Of a stretch of DNA of 64,000 nucleotides, positions 1-7,454 are shown piece by piece. The notes below the pieces were generated by a model, which searched no databases, was not told the DNA's origin, and was given only the letters and a program-made list of their open reading frames with translations. The DNA comes from an uncultured Bacteroidales bacterium (lineage in GTDB: Bacteria > Bacteroidota > Bacteroidia > Bacteroidales > Muribaculaceae). The position numbers were made by a program, and so were the translations under genes. The stretch spans positions 1 through 64,000 of the forward strand of contig CADAAI010000011.1 in the NCBI GenBank assembly GCA_902785925.1, read 5' to 3'. Position 1 is the first letter of the stretch. Each line of letters starts with the position of its first letter.

Positions 1-210
1 ATACTCTTCAATCCGACCTGAATAAGAGGTTTCGGGATAAAAAGTGTAATATACTATGTCAACATCCATTATTTGAATGTTGCGAACTTTTGACCAAGTT
101 CCCTCAAGTTTACTTGAGTCAAAACTCTTGACATCATCTTCACCGCATGATGTTATGGCGAGAAGTGTGATTGATAAAAAGATGATACTAAGACACTTAA
201 ACTTTTTCAT
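1..210 (-). CDS. Small lipoprotein, N-terminal part (runs off left edge)
   Basis: The first 70 codons of a minus-strand gene are inside the window and the 3' end lies to the left. The start ATG is at 210. The protein begins with two lysines and a hydrophobic stretch ending in a lipobox (LAITSC, Cys22), so it should be exported and lipidated. The acidic start of the mature part (GEDDVKS) and a following EGTWSKV motif resemble the small lipocalin-like lipoproteins at 29-31 kb. Function is not recognised. The 18 bases around the start codon (207-224) recur exactly at 1203-1220 beside a decayed gene. Confidence 0.75.
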   Translation of the reverse strand, partial: MKKFKCLSIIFLSITLLAITSCGEDDVKSFDSSKLEGTWSKVRNIQIMDVDIVYYTFYPETSYSGRIEEY

Positions 211-661
211 TGTTAAAATGTTTATTTGTGCTATAATTTACTTCTAATATTTAGAACGCAAATGTAGCAATAAAGTTGAAACAAACATCACATATTTAAC
301 GATTATTATATTCAGTAGGACTATTTCCTCTTGGATTTCGGACTTTTATTGTTCATCAGTCTTTGGTAGTCGTCTTGGGCTTGCTTGGCACCGAGATTAC
401 TGGTAGCGATGATAAATGTTCACTTGTTATACTTTTGTCAATATTGTTAAAGGTAAACCAACCGCTTAGATTAGATGGCAGTTCTGCGGACTGATTAGCT
501 CGGCGCTATCGAAAGATTTCATGCAGAATCATTGATGATAATGCGTCTTCGACGCGGGTTCTCGTTTAGTGGGCTGCGCCAATAATCATTCTCAGCAAAA
601 AAGCGGTTGATTTACATCAATGCAAACCAACCACATTTGTTTCATTAAAAAGAATAACACT
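211..661. other. Stretch without an intact gene, with a decayed coding remnant
   Basis: About 450 bases lie between the partial lipoprotein gene and the truncated gene ending at 662. The part next to 210 is the AT-rich upstream region of the lipoprotein gene. A minus-strand remnant occupies roughly 321-480 (separate entry). From 481 to 661 I see only a short GCGTC/GACGC hairpin near 543-555 and no convincing gene. Confidence 0.5.
321..480 (-). pseudogene. Possible decayed gene, C-terminal remnant
   Basis: On the minus strand a stretch with protein-like composition reads SNLSGWFTFNNIDKSITSEH in one frame. After a frame change it continues as IIATSNLGAKQAQDDYQRLM and a basic tail (KSPKSKRK) to a stop at 321-323. 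A TGA interrupts the second frame upstream of this segment. The two frames together look like one frameshifted C-terminus. No family is recognised and the call rests only on composition and reading-frame continuity. Confidence 0.3.
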
Positions 662-1135
662 CTAATTCTGCGAAACACGCACAGCTCGCACGCTTCGACC
701 GTCGCTCCGGTAGTTAGAGTCAAAATACACTCCGTACGAATAGAAGTACAAGCTGTAAGCGTTGTACGGGCGGGTGCCGCTGTAGAGCGTACGCGACCAA
801 TAGAAGCCGCCCGCCCCAGCGTTACTGAGCCCGCCATTCCAGTGGAAGCCGGCAGCCGGCAAGAACAACGACGCGCCATTGTGGTTGCTGGTTGCCAAGT
901 AGCCGTTCACGCCGTTCCTCATGGTCCACTGCCAAACACATACAACATTAAGCTCATATAGTTGGTCATCTGACGGCATTCGCCACATCTCGCCCCAGTT
1001 GGCTGTGGCGGCATCATCCTCTGGGTCAAGCTTCGTCTTGTTATCGACAAAGCCATTGTAGCCCAAACTGCTCTCGGCTTGCCATTCGTCACAAAACCGT
1101 GCAGAATATCCCAAAAGCTTGTTATTGCTGTAATT
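662..1135 (-). pseudogene. Truncated FISUMP (Fib_succ_major) domain protein
   Basis: The open frame encodes the C-terminal half of a Fibrobacter succinogenes major-paralogous type domain. Typical features are DAATANWGEMWRMPS, then LFLPAAGFHWNGG, FYWSRTLYS, and the closing RSVRAVRVSQN. No ATG exists in the frame: it opens after a TAG at 1136-1138 and the only start-like codon is a TTG at 1112-1114. The signal peptide and N-terminal part expected for this secreted family are missing. A start-codon remnant with an 18-base match to the leader of the gene at 210 lies upstream at 1203-1220, so an internal deletion or replacement is likely. Confidence 0.7.
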
Positions 1136-1154
1136 CTAGTAGTAATTTTGCGTC

Positions 1155-1196
1155 AAAATCATGCAGGCGATAAACCGCTGTTCATGATTTTTTAAA
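1155..1196 (+). terminator. Terminator-like hairpin beside the FISUMP remnant
   Basis: AAAATCATG (1155-1163) pairs perfectly with CATGATTTT (1183-1191), with extra pairing possible inside the loop. A T run follows on the plus strand. It sits between the orphan start-codon region at 1203-1220 and the truncated domain, so it may belong to the sequence that replaced the missing gene portion. Confidence 0.45.
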
Positions 1197-1202
1197 ACAT
1201 GG

Positions 1203-1220
1203 TCATTGTTAAAATGTTTA
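1203..1220. repeat. 18-bp repeat of the lipoprotein gene leader (copy of 207-224)
   Basis: TCATTGTTAAAATGTTTA occurs here and at 207-224, where it spans the start codon and upstream bases of the lipoprotein gene. Here the equivalent minus-strand ATG (1206-1204) is followed after two codons by TTT TAA, so no protein is made. It marks the former start of a gene now reduced to the FISUMP fragment. Confidence 0.6.
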
Positions 1221-1325
1221 AAAAAATGAGAACAACCCAAAAATCGCCGAAACATTTTCAACGCCTCATTACGTCAAACGTGAGAACAAAGCAAATAACA
1301 TTGTATAATTAAAAAATAAGGTAAA

Positions 1326-3695
1326 ATGAAAGATTTAGTTTTGAGAATTACTGCTCTGATGGCTGTCATGATGATAGCTTTGAGCGCCGTTGCAAAAACT
1401 CCCGATGTTAACGGTAAAGTTGTTGACGAGAATGGCGAGCCAATGCCATTTGTCAACGTTGTGATGCTGTCGATGCCCGACTCGGCCTATGTGCAGGGCG
1501 GCATCACCGACGAGCAAGGCGCGTTTAACCTTACCGCTCTGCAAAACGGTGGACTGGTAAAGATTTCTTATATAGGTTATCAGACAATATACATCAAATC
1601 AACTGCTGTTGACCTGGGAACAATCATCCTGCAGCCTGAAGCCACACTGCTGGGCGAGGTGGTGGTAGTGAGCAAACTGCCCAAAACGCGTGTGAAGGGC
1701 GACGCCATGCGCACTACCATCGAGGGCACAATCCTGGAGAAGGCTGGAACTGTGGCCGACGCACTAGCGAGAGTGCCATCGCTCGAGGCCGAGCGCGATG
1801 GCGGCGTGAAGGTGCTTGGCCGTGGCGATGCCGAGGTGTATATCAACGGCCGCAAGGTTCAAGACATGAGCGAGCTCTCTCGCCTGCGTTCCGACCAAAT
1901 TGAGCACGTTGATGTGGTTCAAAACCCCGGTGCACGCTATGCCGCATCGACCAAGGCCGTTGTGCGCATCCAGCTCAAGAAGGCCCAAGGCGAGGGATTC
2001 AGCTTCCAGGACAACCTGAATGGCATGTATCAATATGGATACACCATTGCCAACAACCTCGACATGAACTACCGCACGGGTGGCCTCGACCTCACCGCCT
2101 CGTTCTGGACAGGACGCTACGGACACGTCAAGCAGTTGCAGGACAACGAGCTTATCTACTACGTTGGTCCCGACCATATTAAGAGCGTGACAACTCAGGA
2201 AGGCAAAAACATATGGAAAGGCTGGTCGCCACAATTGCAGGTGAACTATATGTTTAACGAGAACCATAGCTTGGGTGCATTCTATAAATATGACCGCCAC
2301 CCCGGCACCGATTTCAGCGACATGTTCTATACCGATAATTATGTGAACGGCATTTTGACAGAGCATTCCGAGAGCGATATCAGGCAAAGTGATACCTTTA
2401 AGAAACATATCTTCAACGCCTACTATAATGGCAAGATTGGCAAACTAGGCATCGACTTCAATGTGGACGGACTCTTTGACAAGACTGAGACTCCGGGTAG
2501 CACAGTTGAGACTGCCACATCGGCTACAGGAGAGACCTCACAGCGCAGCATTGAGAGCAACACCAGCAGCGGCAACGACTTCTGGGCAACAAAATTAATC
2601 TTCTCTTATCCTGTGTGGAAAGGCAACTTGTCGCTCGGCGGCGAGTACTCACACAACCACCGCACCGACGCTTACTCGTTCACCGCTACCGATGCTGTGC
2701 CTGTAAAGGCTACCGACACCAAGATCAACGAGTCGTCGACAGCAGCATTTGTGGAATATGGAAGACTGTTTGGCCGTGTGTATGCACAAGTGGGACTGCG
2801 CTATGAGCACCTCAAGAACGACTACTACAACTTTGGCGTGCGCGAGGATGAGGTGTGCCGCAACTACGGCGACTGGTTCCCTACCGCAGCTATCACCATG
2901 CCCATTGGCGACGTGCAACTGTCGCTCTCTTACCGTCGCGACATCCAGCGCCCAAACTATAGCAGCCTTACCAGTTCAACTGTATATATCAACCGCTACA
3001 CCTACCAGAGCGGCAACCCTTACCTGAAACCCACCTACACTCACAGCCTCGTGCTAAACAGTGCCTACAAGTGGATGAACCTCACCCTTAACTACGGGCG
3101 CATCAAGGATTGTGAGACTATGTCAACCGAACCTTATCCAGGTGCCGATGATCCATTGGTAAGCCTCGTGCGCCCAATCAATAGCACCGAGGACTTCAAC
3201 CAACTCTCAATCAACTTTGTGGCGCGACCAGTGATTGGCTGCTGGCATCCACAGTGGAGTGCATTTGTTGTGTTCCAGAACTATAAGACTCCTTGCGCCG
3301 ACGGTTCAATCCTCACACTCAACCATCCCTATGTGAACCTCGTGTGGCAAAATGATATTGAGCTGCCAAAGGGCTTCCGTTTGAGCGCCGTCATGGTATG
3401 GGCATCACGTGGTGACTACAACAACTTCCGCCTTACCAAAACCCGTTTCAACACATCTCTGGGCATCCAACGTGACTTCAGCTTGGGACGAATGGGAACA
3501 CTGACTGCCGACCTGCGTTGCAACGATATCTTTAACACCAACAAGGCTGGTGCCGTAATCTACGGCATTCGCGAGATATCAACATATAATCCAGCCCGTC
3601 GCACCTTTATGCTCGACCTCACCTGGAAGTTCAACGCCGCAGGCAGCAAGTACCGCGGCTCGGGTGCAGGCGAGAAGCAGAAAGCAAGAATGTAA
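1326..3695 (+). CDS. TonB-dependent-receptor-like outer membrane beta-barrel protein
   Basis: This 789-residue protein has a signal peptide (about 1-23, ending AVAK). It is followed by a carboxypeptidase-D-regulatory-like domain (about 27-105: VNGKVVDENGEPMPFVNVV ... ISYIGYQ). Next comes a plug-like region (about 110-215: VADALARVPSLE, VYINGRKV, IEHVDVVQNPGARY) and then a long barrel rich in alternating aromatic strands. This order matches the outer-membrane beta-barrel family 3 (OMP_b-brl_3), common in Bacteroidetes and different from SusC. No SusD partner follows. The substrate is unknown. It appears monocistronic, with an inverted repeat just after the stop. The last strand (MLDLTWKF) is followed by a short basic tail. 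Confidence 0.85.
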   Translation: MKDLVLRITALMAVMMIALSAVAKTPDVNGKVVDENGEPMPFVNVVMLSMPDSAYVQGGITDEQGAFNLTALQNGGLVKISYIGYQTIYIKSTAVDLGTIILQPEATLLGEVVVVSKLPKTRVKGDAMRTTIEGTILEKAGTVADALARVPSLEAERDGGVKVLGRGDAEVYINGRKVQDMSELSRLRSDQIEHVDVVQNPGARYAASTKAVVRIQLKKAQGEGFSFQDNLNGMYQYGYTIANNLDMNYRTGGLDLTASFWTGRYGHVKQLQDNELIYYVGPDHIKSVTTQEGKNIWKGWSPQLQVNYMFNENHSLGAFYKYDRHPGTDFSDMFYTDNYVNGILTEHSESDIRQSDTFKKHIFNAYYNGKIGKLGIDFNVDGLFDKTETPGSTVETATSATGETSQRSIESNTSSGNDFWATKLIFSYPVWKGNLSLGGEYSHNHRTDAYSFTATDAVPVKATDTKINESSTAAFVEYGRLFGRVYAQVGLRYEHLKNDYYNFGVREDEVCRNYGDWFPTAAITMPIGDVQLSLSYRRDIQRPNYSSLTSSTVYINRYTYQSGNPYLKPTYTHSLVLNSAYKWMNLTLNYGRIKDCETMSTEPYPGADDPLVSLVRPINSTEDFNQLSINFVARPVIGCWHPQWSAFVVFQNYKTPCADGSILTLNHPYVNLVWQNDIELPKGFRLSAVMVWASRGDYNNFRLTKTRFNTSLGIQRDFSLGRMGTLTADLRCNDIFNTNKAGAVIYGIREISTYNPARRTFMLDLTWKFNAAGSKYRGSGAGEKQKARM

Positions 3696-3728
3696 CCTAG
3701 CTTCACAATAATACATTCAATGGTAATT

Positions 3729-3747
3729 CACGGAAAAATTTTCCGTG
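3729..3747 (+). terminator. Inverted repeat after the barrel protein gene
   Basis: CACGGAAA and TTTCCGTG form a near-perfect 19-base inverted repeat 33 bases after the stop. There is no strong T run, so termination strength is uncertain. Confidence 0.45.
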
Positions 3748-3770
3748 GATTACCTATTTAGTAGAAACAG

Positions 3771-3801
3771 TTTGCTGGCAATAGTTTTTTCTATAATTTT
3801 G
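3771..3801 (+). promoter_or_regulatory. Bacteroidetes sigma-ABfr promoter for the GNAT gene
   Basis: TTTG at 3771-3774 and TAATTTTG at 3794-3801 are 19 bp apart, an exact match to the Bacteroidetes -33/-7 consensus. Transcription should begin near 3807, leaving a leader of about 12 bases before the ATG at 3820. This supports that start over the upstream GTG at 3745. Confidence 0.75.
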
Positions 3802-3819
3802 CAAGTAAAACAAACGACA

Positions 3820-4989
3820 ATGAAGATAAGACCAGAACAACCCAGCGACTACCGCGAGGTGGAGAGCCTCACACGAGAGGCGTTTTGGAACGTGTATCGT
3901 CCTGGATGCACCGAGCATTTTGTGCTCAATCAATACAGGAGCAACCCTGACTTCATCCCCGAACTCGACCTAGTGATGGAAGAGGAAGGCAAGATAATAG
4001 GCCACATCATGTTCTCAAAAGCCGAACTGGTGCTTGATGACGGCACGCGATGTCCATCGTGGACATTCGGACCAATCAGCATACATCCCGACTATAAGCG
4101 CAAGGGATATGGACTCAAACTGCTCAATTACGCGCTTGAGAAAGCGCGCGAAATGGGCATCGGCTTCCTATGCATGGAAGGAAATATCAACTTCTACAAG
4201 CATGCAGGTTTCGGCCTTGCCAGCAAGATGGGTATCCACTACCATGCCGAGCCACGCGATGCTGAGGTTCCCTATTTCCTTGCCCAAGAACTCATTCCTG
4301 GCTGGTTGAAAAGCAATGGTGTAACCGAAGCTACTTATAGCCCTCCAAAGGGCTATTTCGTCGCTGAGACCAATCCTAAGGCTTTCGCAGCCTACGAAGC
4401 AACGTTTCCTAAAAAAGAAAAGTTGCGCTTGCCTGGGCAATTGACTTACGATGGGATAATGGAAAATAACAGGATTCTGTTGAGGCCGTGGTATGAGAGC
4501 GATGCCGATGCACTGTTTAAATGGGCAAGTGACCCCGAAGTGGGGCCACGTGCCGGATGGCCTCCACACAAGAGCGTGGAGGAGAGCAGAGAAATTATAA
4601 ACACCCTCTTCAACAACGATTCCACTTGGGCAATAGTCCTCAAGGAGAGAGGAGAGGATAGCGCCCCCATAGGTGCAATAGGCTATGGGCCATCGTGCGA
4701 CTGTAATCTGCCAGCACGGGAGGACGAGCCACTCATTGGTTACTGGGTGAGCAAGCCCTATTGGAACAAGGGCATCTGCACCGAAGCGCTACGTTTGATG
4801 CTTGAGCACATAGCAAAAACGACCAATATCCCGTCACTCATCAGCGGTCATTTCATCGACAACCCTGCCTCAGGACGAGTGATGGAGAAATGCGGTTTCA
4901 TTGCTACCGGAGAGACATGTATTGATTCAAACCAATATCAAGGTGAAAACCGACCTATCCGTGTGTTGAGACTTGTACTGAAGCGCTAA
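3820..4989 (+). CDS. Tandem double GNAT acetyltransferase
   Basis: This 389-residue protein contains two complete GNAT folds. The N-terminal one (about 1-165) has the acetyl-CoA loop motif HPDYKRKGYGLKLL and the late GNAT motif FYKHAGF. The C-terminal one begins at an internal methionine (residue 214, nt 4459: MENNRILLRPW). It resembles RimJ/RimL-type transferases that act on other proteins or small amines (PYWNKGICTEALRLML, NPASGRVMEKCGF). Such transferases move an acetyl group from acetyl-CoA to an amine; the substrates here cannot be read. The start at 3820 is chosen because the promoter ends just before it. The fusion is in one clean frame and could allow internal initiation of the second domain. 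Confidence 0.85.
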   Translation: MKIRPEQPSDYREVESLTREAFWNVYRPGCTEHFVLNQYRSNPDFIPELDLVMEEEGKIIGHIMFSKAELVLDDGTRCPSWTFGPISIHPDYKRKGYGLKLLNYALEKAREMGIGFLCMEGNINFYKHAGFGLASKMGIHYHAEPRDAEVPYFLAQELIPGWLKSNGVTEATYSPPKGYFVAETNPKAFAAYEATFPKKEKLRLPGQLTYDGIMENNRILLRPWYESDADALFKWASDPEVGPRAGWPPHKSVEESREIINTLFNNDSTWAIVLKERGEDSAPIGAIGYGPSCDCNLPAREDEPLIGYWVSKPYWNKGICTEALRLMLEHIAKTTNIPSLISGHFIDNPASGRVMEKCGFIATGETCIDSNQYQGENRPIRVLRLVLKR

Positions 4990-5011
4990 ACCTCACATGT
5001 AACGCACAAAA

Positions 5012-5050
5012 AATGAGACTCAGGGATTATGTACTTGAGTCTCATTTTTA
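5012..5050 (+). terminator. Rho-independent terminator, probably bidirectional
   Basis: AATGAGACTCA (5012-5022) pairs with TGAGTCTCATT (5036-5046) and is followed by TTTTTA. It closes the GNAT gene. The A run on the left (5007-5013) could let it also end transcripts arriving from mgtE on the other strand. Confidence 0.8.
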
Positions 5051-5092
5051 CACTTTTGGAACTATAGTTTCTGGAGAAAGAGGAAAGTAGTG

Positions 5093-6475
5093 CTAGATAA
5101 ATAAGTTGATGAGTTGTGAGCTGATGAGCATGTAGATGAGCATGCCCACGATGTCGTTAGTCACCGTGACGAAGGGTCCGGTGGCTATCGCAGGGTCAAT
5201 CTTAAGTTTCTCGAGGACAATTGGTACGATTGTTCCAAATACCGAAGCAAAGAGCACCACAGCAAACAACGAGATGGTAACCGCCATTGATGTTACATTA
5301 GCTTTGGTGGGATCGTCGTCGGCAGGCCAAATCAGGTTGTAGAGGAATACCAGTCCTGCAATGAGCACAGCATTGAGCATCGCCACAAAGAATTCCTTAA
5401 GCAGGTGCTTGCCCGCCTGCTTGAGTTCGAGACTACCATTGGCGAGACCTTGAACGACGATAGCGCTCGACTGTGTGCCCACGTTACCACCAGTGCCACC
5501 AATCAGTGGAATAAAGAGCGCAAGGCCAGGCAGGATGGTTTGCCACTGTGCCTCTTCGTCGCCGTCGAGGATAAGGGCATTGGCGATACCACCAACAATA
5601 CCGATAAGTAGCCAAGGGAAGCGGGCACGGAACTGTGTCCACACGCTGTCGCCAGTTTCCACATCGGCAACAAGACCAGTGGCGAGCTGATAGTCACGCT
5701 CACTCTGCTCACGCACCTCGTCCATGATATCGTCAACGGTGATGCGTCCCACGAGTCGGCCTATGGAGTCGACAACTGGCATTGCCACGAGGTCGTATTT
5801 CTCGAAGTCGAGGGCTACGTCCTCGATGGGTGTGTCGGTCTTCACCGAGATGGGGTTAGGCTCCATCACATATTTTATCCTATTGGCCGAGGGATTGGTG
5901 ATGGTCTTCTTGAGAGGGAACACACCCTTGAGGCGGTTGTCATCGTCAACAACATATATGTTGTAGATTTCGTCCATATCCTCGGCCTGCTCACGCATGG
6001 CCTTGATGCAGTCGGGCATCGAGAGGTTCTCGTTCACGACAATCATCTCGGTCGACATGTGACCACCAGCGGTGTCCTCGTCATACTGCATCAGGTCGAC
6101 AATGTCGCCCGCTTGCTCCACGTCGTCGATTTGCTTAATGACGTCTTCCTGATCATCCTCGTCGAGCTCCTGAATAAGGTCTACAGCGTCGTTGGCATCC
6201 ATCTGCTCAACCGTCTTGGCGATGGTTTCGTTTGGCATTATCTCGAGCAGGTCGGCGCGCTCGTCTTCATCGAGTTCGACAAGCACATCGGCAACTGTTT
6301 CGTCATCGAGTTGTTTCAGCACAAATAGCGCCTCGTCGGTATCGTCAAGTTCGGTAATGAGCTCGGCGATGTCGGCTGGGTGCAGATCTTTGATGTCGGC
6401 TTTGAGCTGTGTCTCGTTCTTTGCCTCAATCAGTTCTTTCAGCTGATCGATATTGTCGATATTAAATTCTTTCAT
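5093..6475 (-). CDS. mgtE: MgtE family magnesium transporter
   Basis: The 460-residue protein has the full MgtE layout. An acidic N-domain of helical repeats (about 1-130) is followed by a paired CBS domain (about 135-260: DTAGGHMST, IYNIYVVDDDNRLKGV, YDLVAMPVVDSIGRLVGRI). Five membrane helices (about 285-460) carry the family signatures GGTGGNVGTQSS and the aspartate motif DPAIATGPFVT. It imports Mg2+ across the inner membrane, gated by Mg2+ binding to the cytosolic domains. It lies 13 bases downstream of rsmA on the same strand and is probably cotranscribed with it. Confidence 0.95.
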   Translation of the reverse strand: MKEFNIDNIDQLKELIEAKNETQLKADIKDLHPADIAELITELDDTDEALFVLKQLDDETVADVLVELDEDERADLLEIMPNETIAKTVEQMDANDAVDLIQELDEDDQEDVIKQIDDVEQAGDIVDLMQYDEDTAGGHMSTEMIVVNENLSMPDCIKAMREQAEDMDEIYNIYVVDDDNRLKGVFPLKKTITNPSANRIKYVMEPNPISVKTDTPIEDVALDFEKYDLVAMPVVDSIGRLVGRITVDDIMDEVREQSERDYQLATGLVADVETGDSVWTQFRARFPWLLIGIVGGIANALILDGDEEAQWQTILPGLALFIPLIGGTGGNVGTQSSAIVVQGLANGSLELKQAGKHLLKEFFVAMLNAVLIAGLVFLYNLIWPADDDPTKANVTSMAVTISLFAVVLFASVFGTIVPIVLEKLKIDPAIATGPFVTVTNDIVGMLIYMLISSQLINLFI

Positions 6476-6488
6476 ATCTACCTCTCCC

Positions 6489-7289
6489 CTACTCTTTATT
6501 CTGAAGGTTTTTAATAATGTTGGTCAACTCAATAAACTCTTGCACGCTGAGCTGCTCGGGTCGTCGCTTGAAAAGGTCGGCATAGTGCTCATCGAGCTTG
6601 GGTAGCGACTCGGGCGGTATCATGCCTCGAAGCGAGTTTCTTAATGTTTTGCGGCGCTGACCGAACGAAGTCTTCACCACACTCTTGAACAGTCGCTCGT
6701 CGCAGTCGAGGTGCTGAACGCTGTTTCGCACTAGCCTGATGACACCGCTCTTCACCTTGGGAGGTGGGTCGAAGACATTCTCGTCGACGGTGAACAGGTA
6801 CTCAATGTCGTACCATGCCTGCAGCAGCACACTCACGATGCCGTAGGTCTTGCTGCCTGGGCCCGCTGCAATGCGTTGTGCCACTTCTCGCTGGAACATG
6901 CCGCTGCAGCAAGTGACCTGGTCCTTGTAGTCGAGTACGTGGAACAGAATCTGTGACGAGATATTGTAAGGGTAGTTGCCAATTACTACCATCTCGCCCG
7001 TTCCACATGCCTCTTGCAAGTCGAGCTTGAGGAAGTCGCGCTCAATGATGCGTCCGTCGAGTGCTGGGAAGTTGACCTTGAGGTAGTCGACACTTTCGCC
7101 GTCGAGTTCTACCACATTGAGGTCGTGACCATTTTGAAGCAGGAACTGCGTGAGCACACCCATTCCGGGTCCCACCTCAAGCACAGGCAAGTGCTTGTAA
7201 CCATCGATAGTGGCTGCAATGCGCTGTGCCACATCGAGGTCGATGAGGAAATGCTGTCCTAGTGATTTCTTTGCCCTTACCTGCTGCAT
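6489..7289 (-). CDS. rsmA: 16S rRNA dimethyladenosine transferase RsmA (KsgA)
   Basis: At 266 residues it has the usual length. It opens with the signature KKSLGQHFLID, has the SAM-binding loop LEVGPGMGVLTQFLL, and shows the catalytic motif GNYPYNISSQI (NYPY instead of the more common NLPY). The C-terminal small domain includes FGQRRKTLRNSL. The enzyme dimethylates two adjacent adenosines near the 3' end of 16S rRNA late in 30S assembly. mgtE follows 13 bases later. The start ATG at 7289 gives a leader of roughly 25-30 bases from the predicted promoter. Confidence 0.95.
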   Translation of the reverse strand: MQQVRAKKSLGQHFLIDLDVAQRIAATIDGYKHLPVLEVGPGMGVLTQFLLQNGHDLNVVELDGESVDYLKVNFPALDGRIIERDFLKLDLQEACGTGEMVVIGNYPYNISSQILFHVLDYKDQVTCCSGMFQREVAQRIAAGPGSKTYGIVSVLLQAWYDIEYLFTVDENVFDPPPKVKSGVIRLVRNSVQHLDCDERLFKSVVKTSFGQRRKTLRNSLRGMIPPESLPKLDEHYADLFKRRPEQLSVQEFIELTNIIKNLQNKE

Positions 7290-7321
7290 ATAGAATGTAG
7301 ATTAAAAAAATAATTAATCTG

Positions 7322-7329
7322 CAAAGTTA
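7322..7329 (-). promoter_or_regulatory. -7 element upstream of rsmA
   Basis: On the minus strand the sequence reads TAACTTTG, matching TAnnTTTG. The -33 element is poor at the expected distance. It would drive rsmA-mgtE. Confidence 0.5.
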
Positions 7330-7384
7330 AAAAAAACTATAGAAATTAGCGAAAAAACCTTCAAAAAATCACAGAATCACAATC

Positions 7385-7420
7385 AAAAAGGCCGATTAAG
7401 AGTTGTCCTAATCGGCCATT
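7385..7420 (-). terminator. Terminator of the first C10 peptidase gene
   Basis: GGCCGATTA (7390-7398) pairs perfectly with TAATCGGCC (7409-7417). On the minus strand the stem is followed by TTTTT (7389-7385), a standard intrinsic terminator. Confidence 0.85.
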
Positions 7421-7454
7421 AAACCAGTTAAATCAAATTATGTGTTATTGAGAT

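Noticed and set aside
1764..2408. 214-residue minus-strand ORF opposite the barrel protein gene
   Set aside because: Shadow ORF with no domain features, inside a gene with conserved receptor motifs on the other strand.
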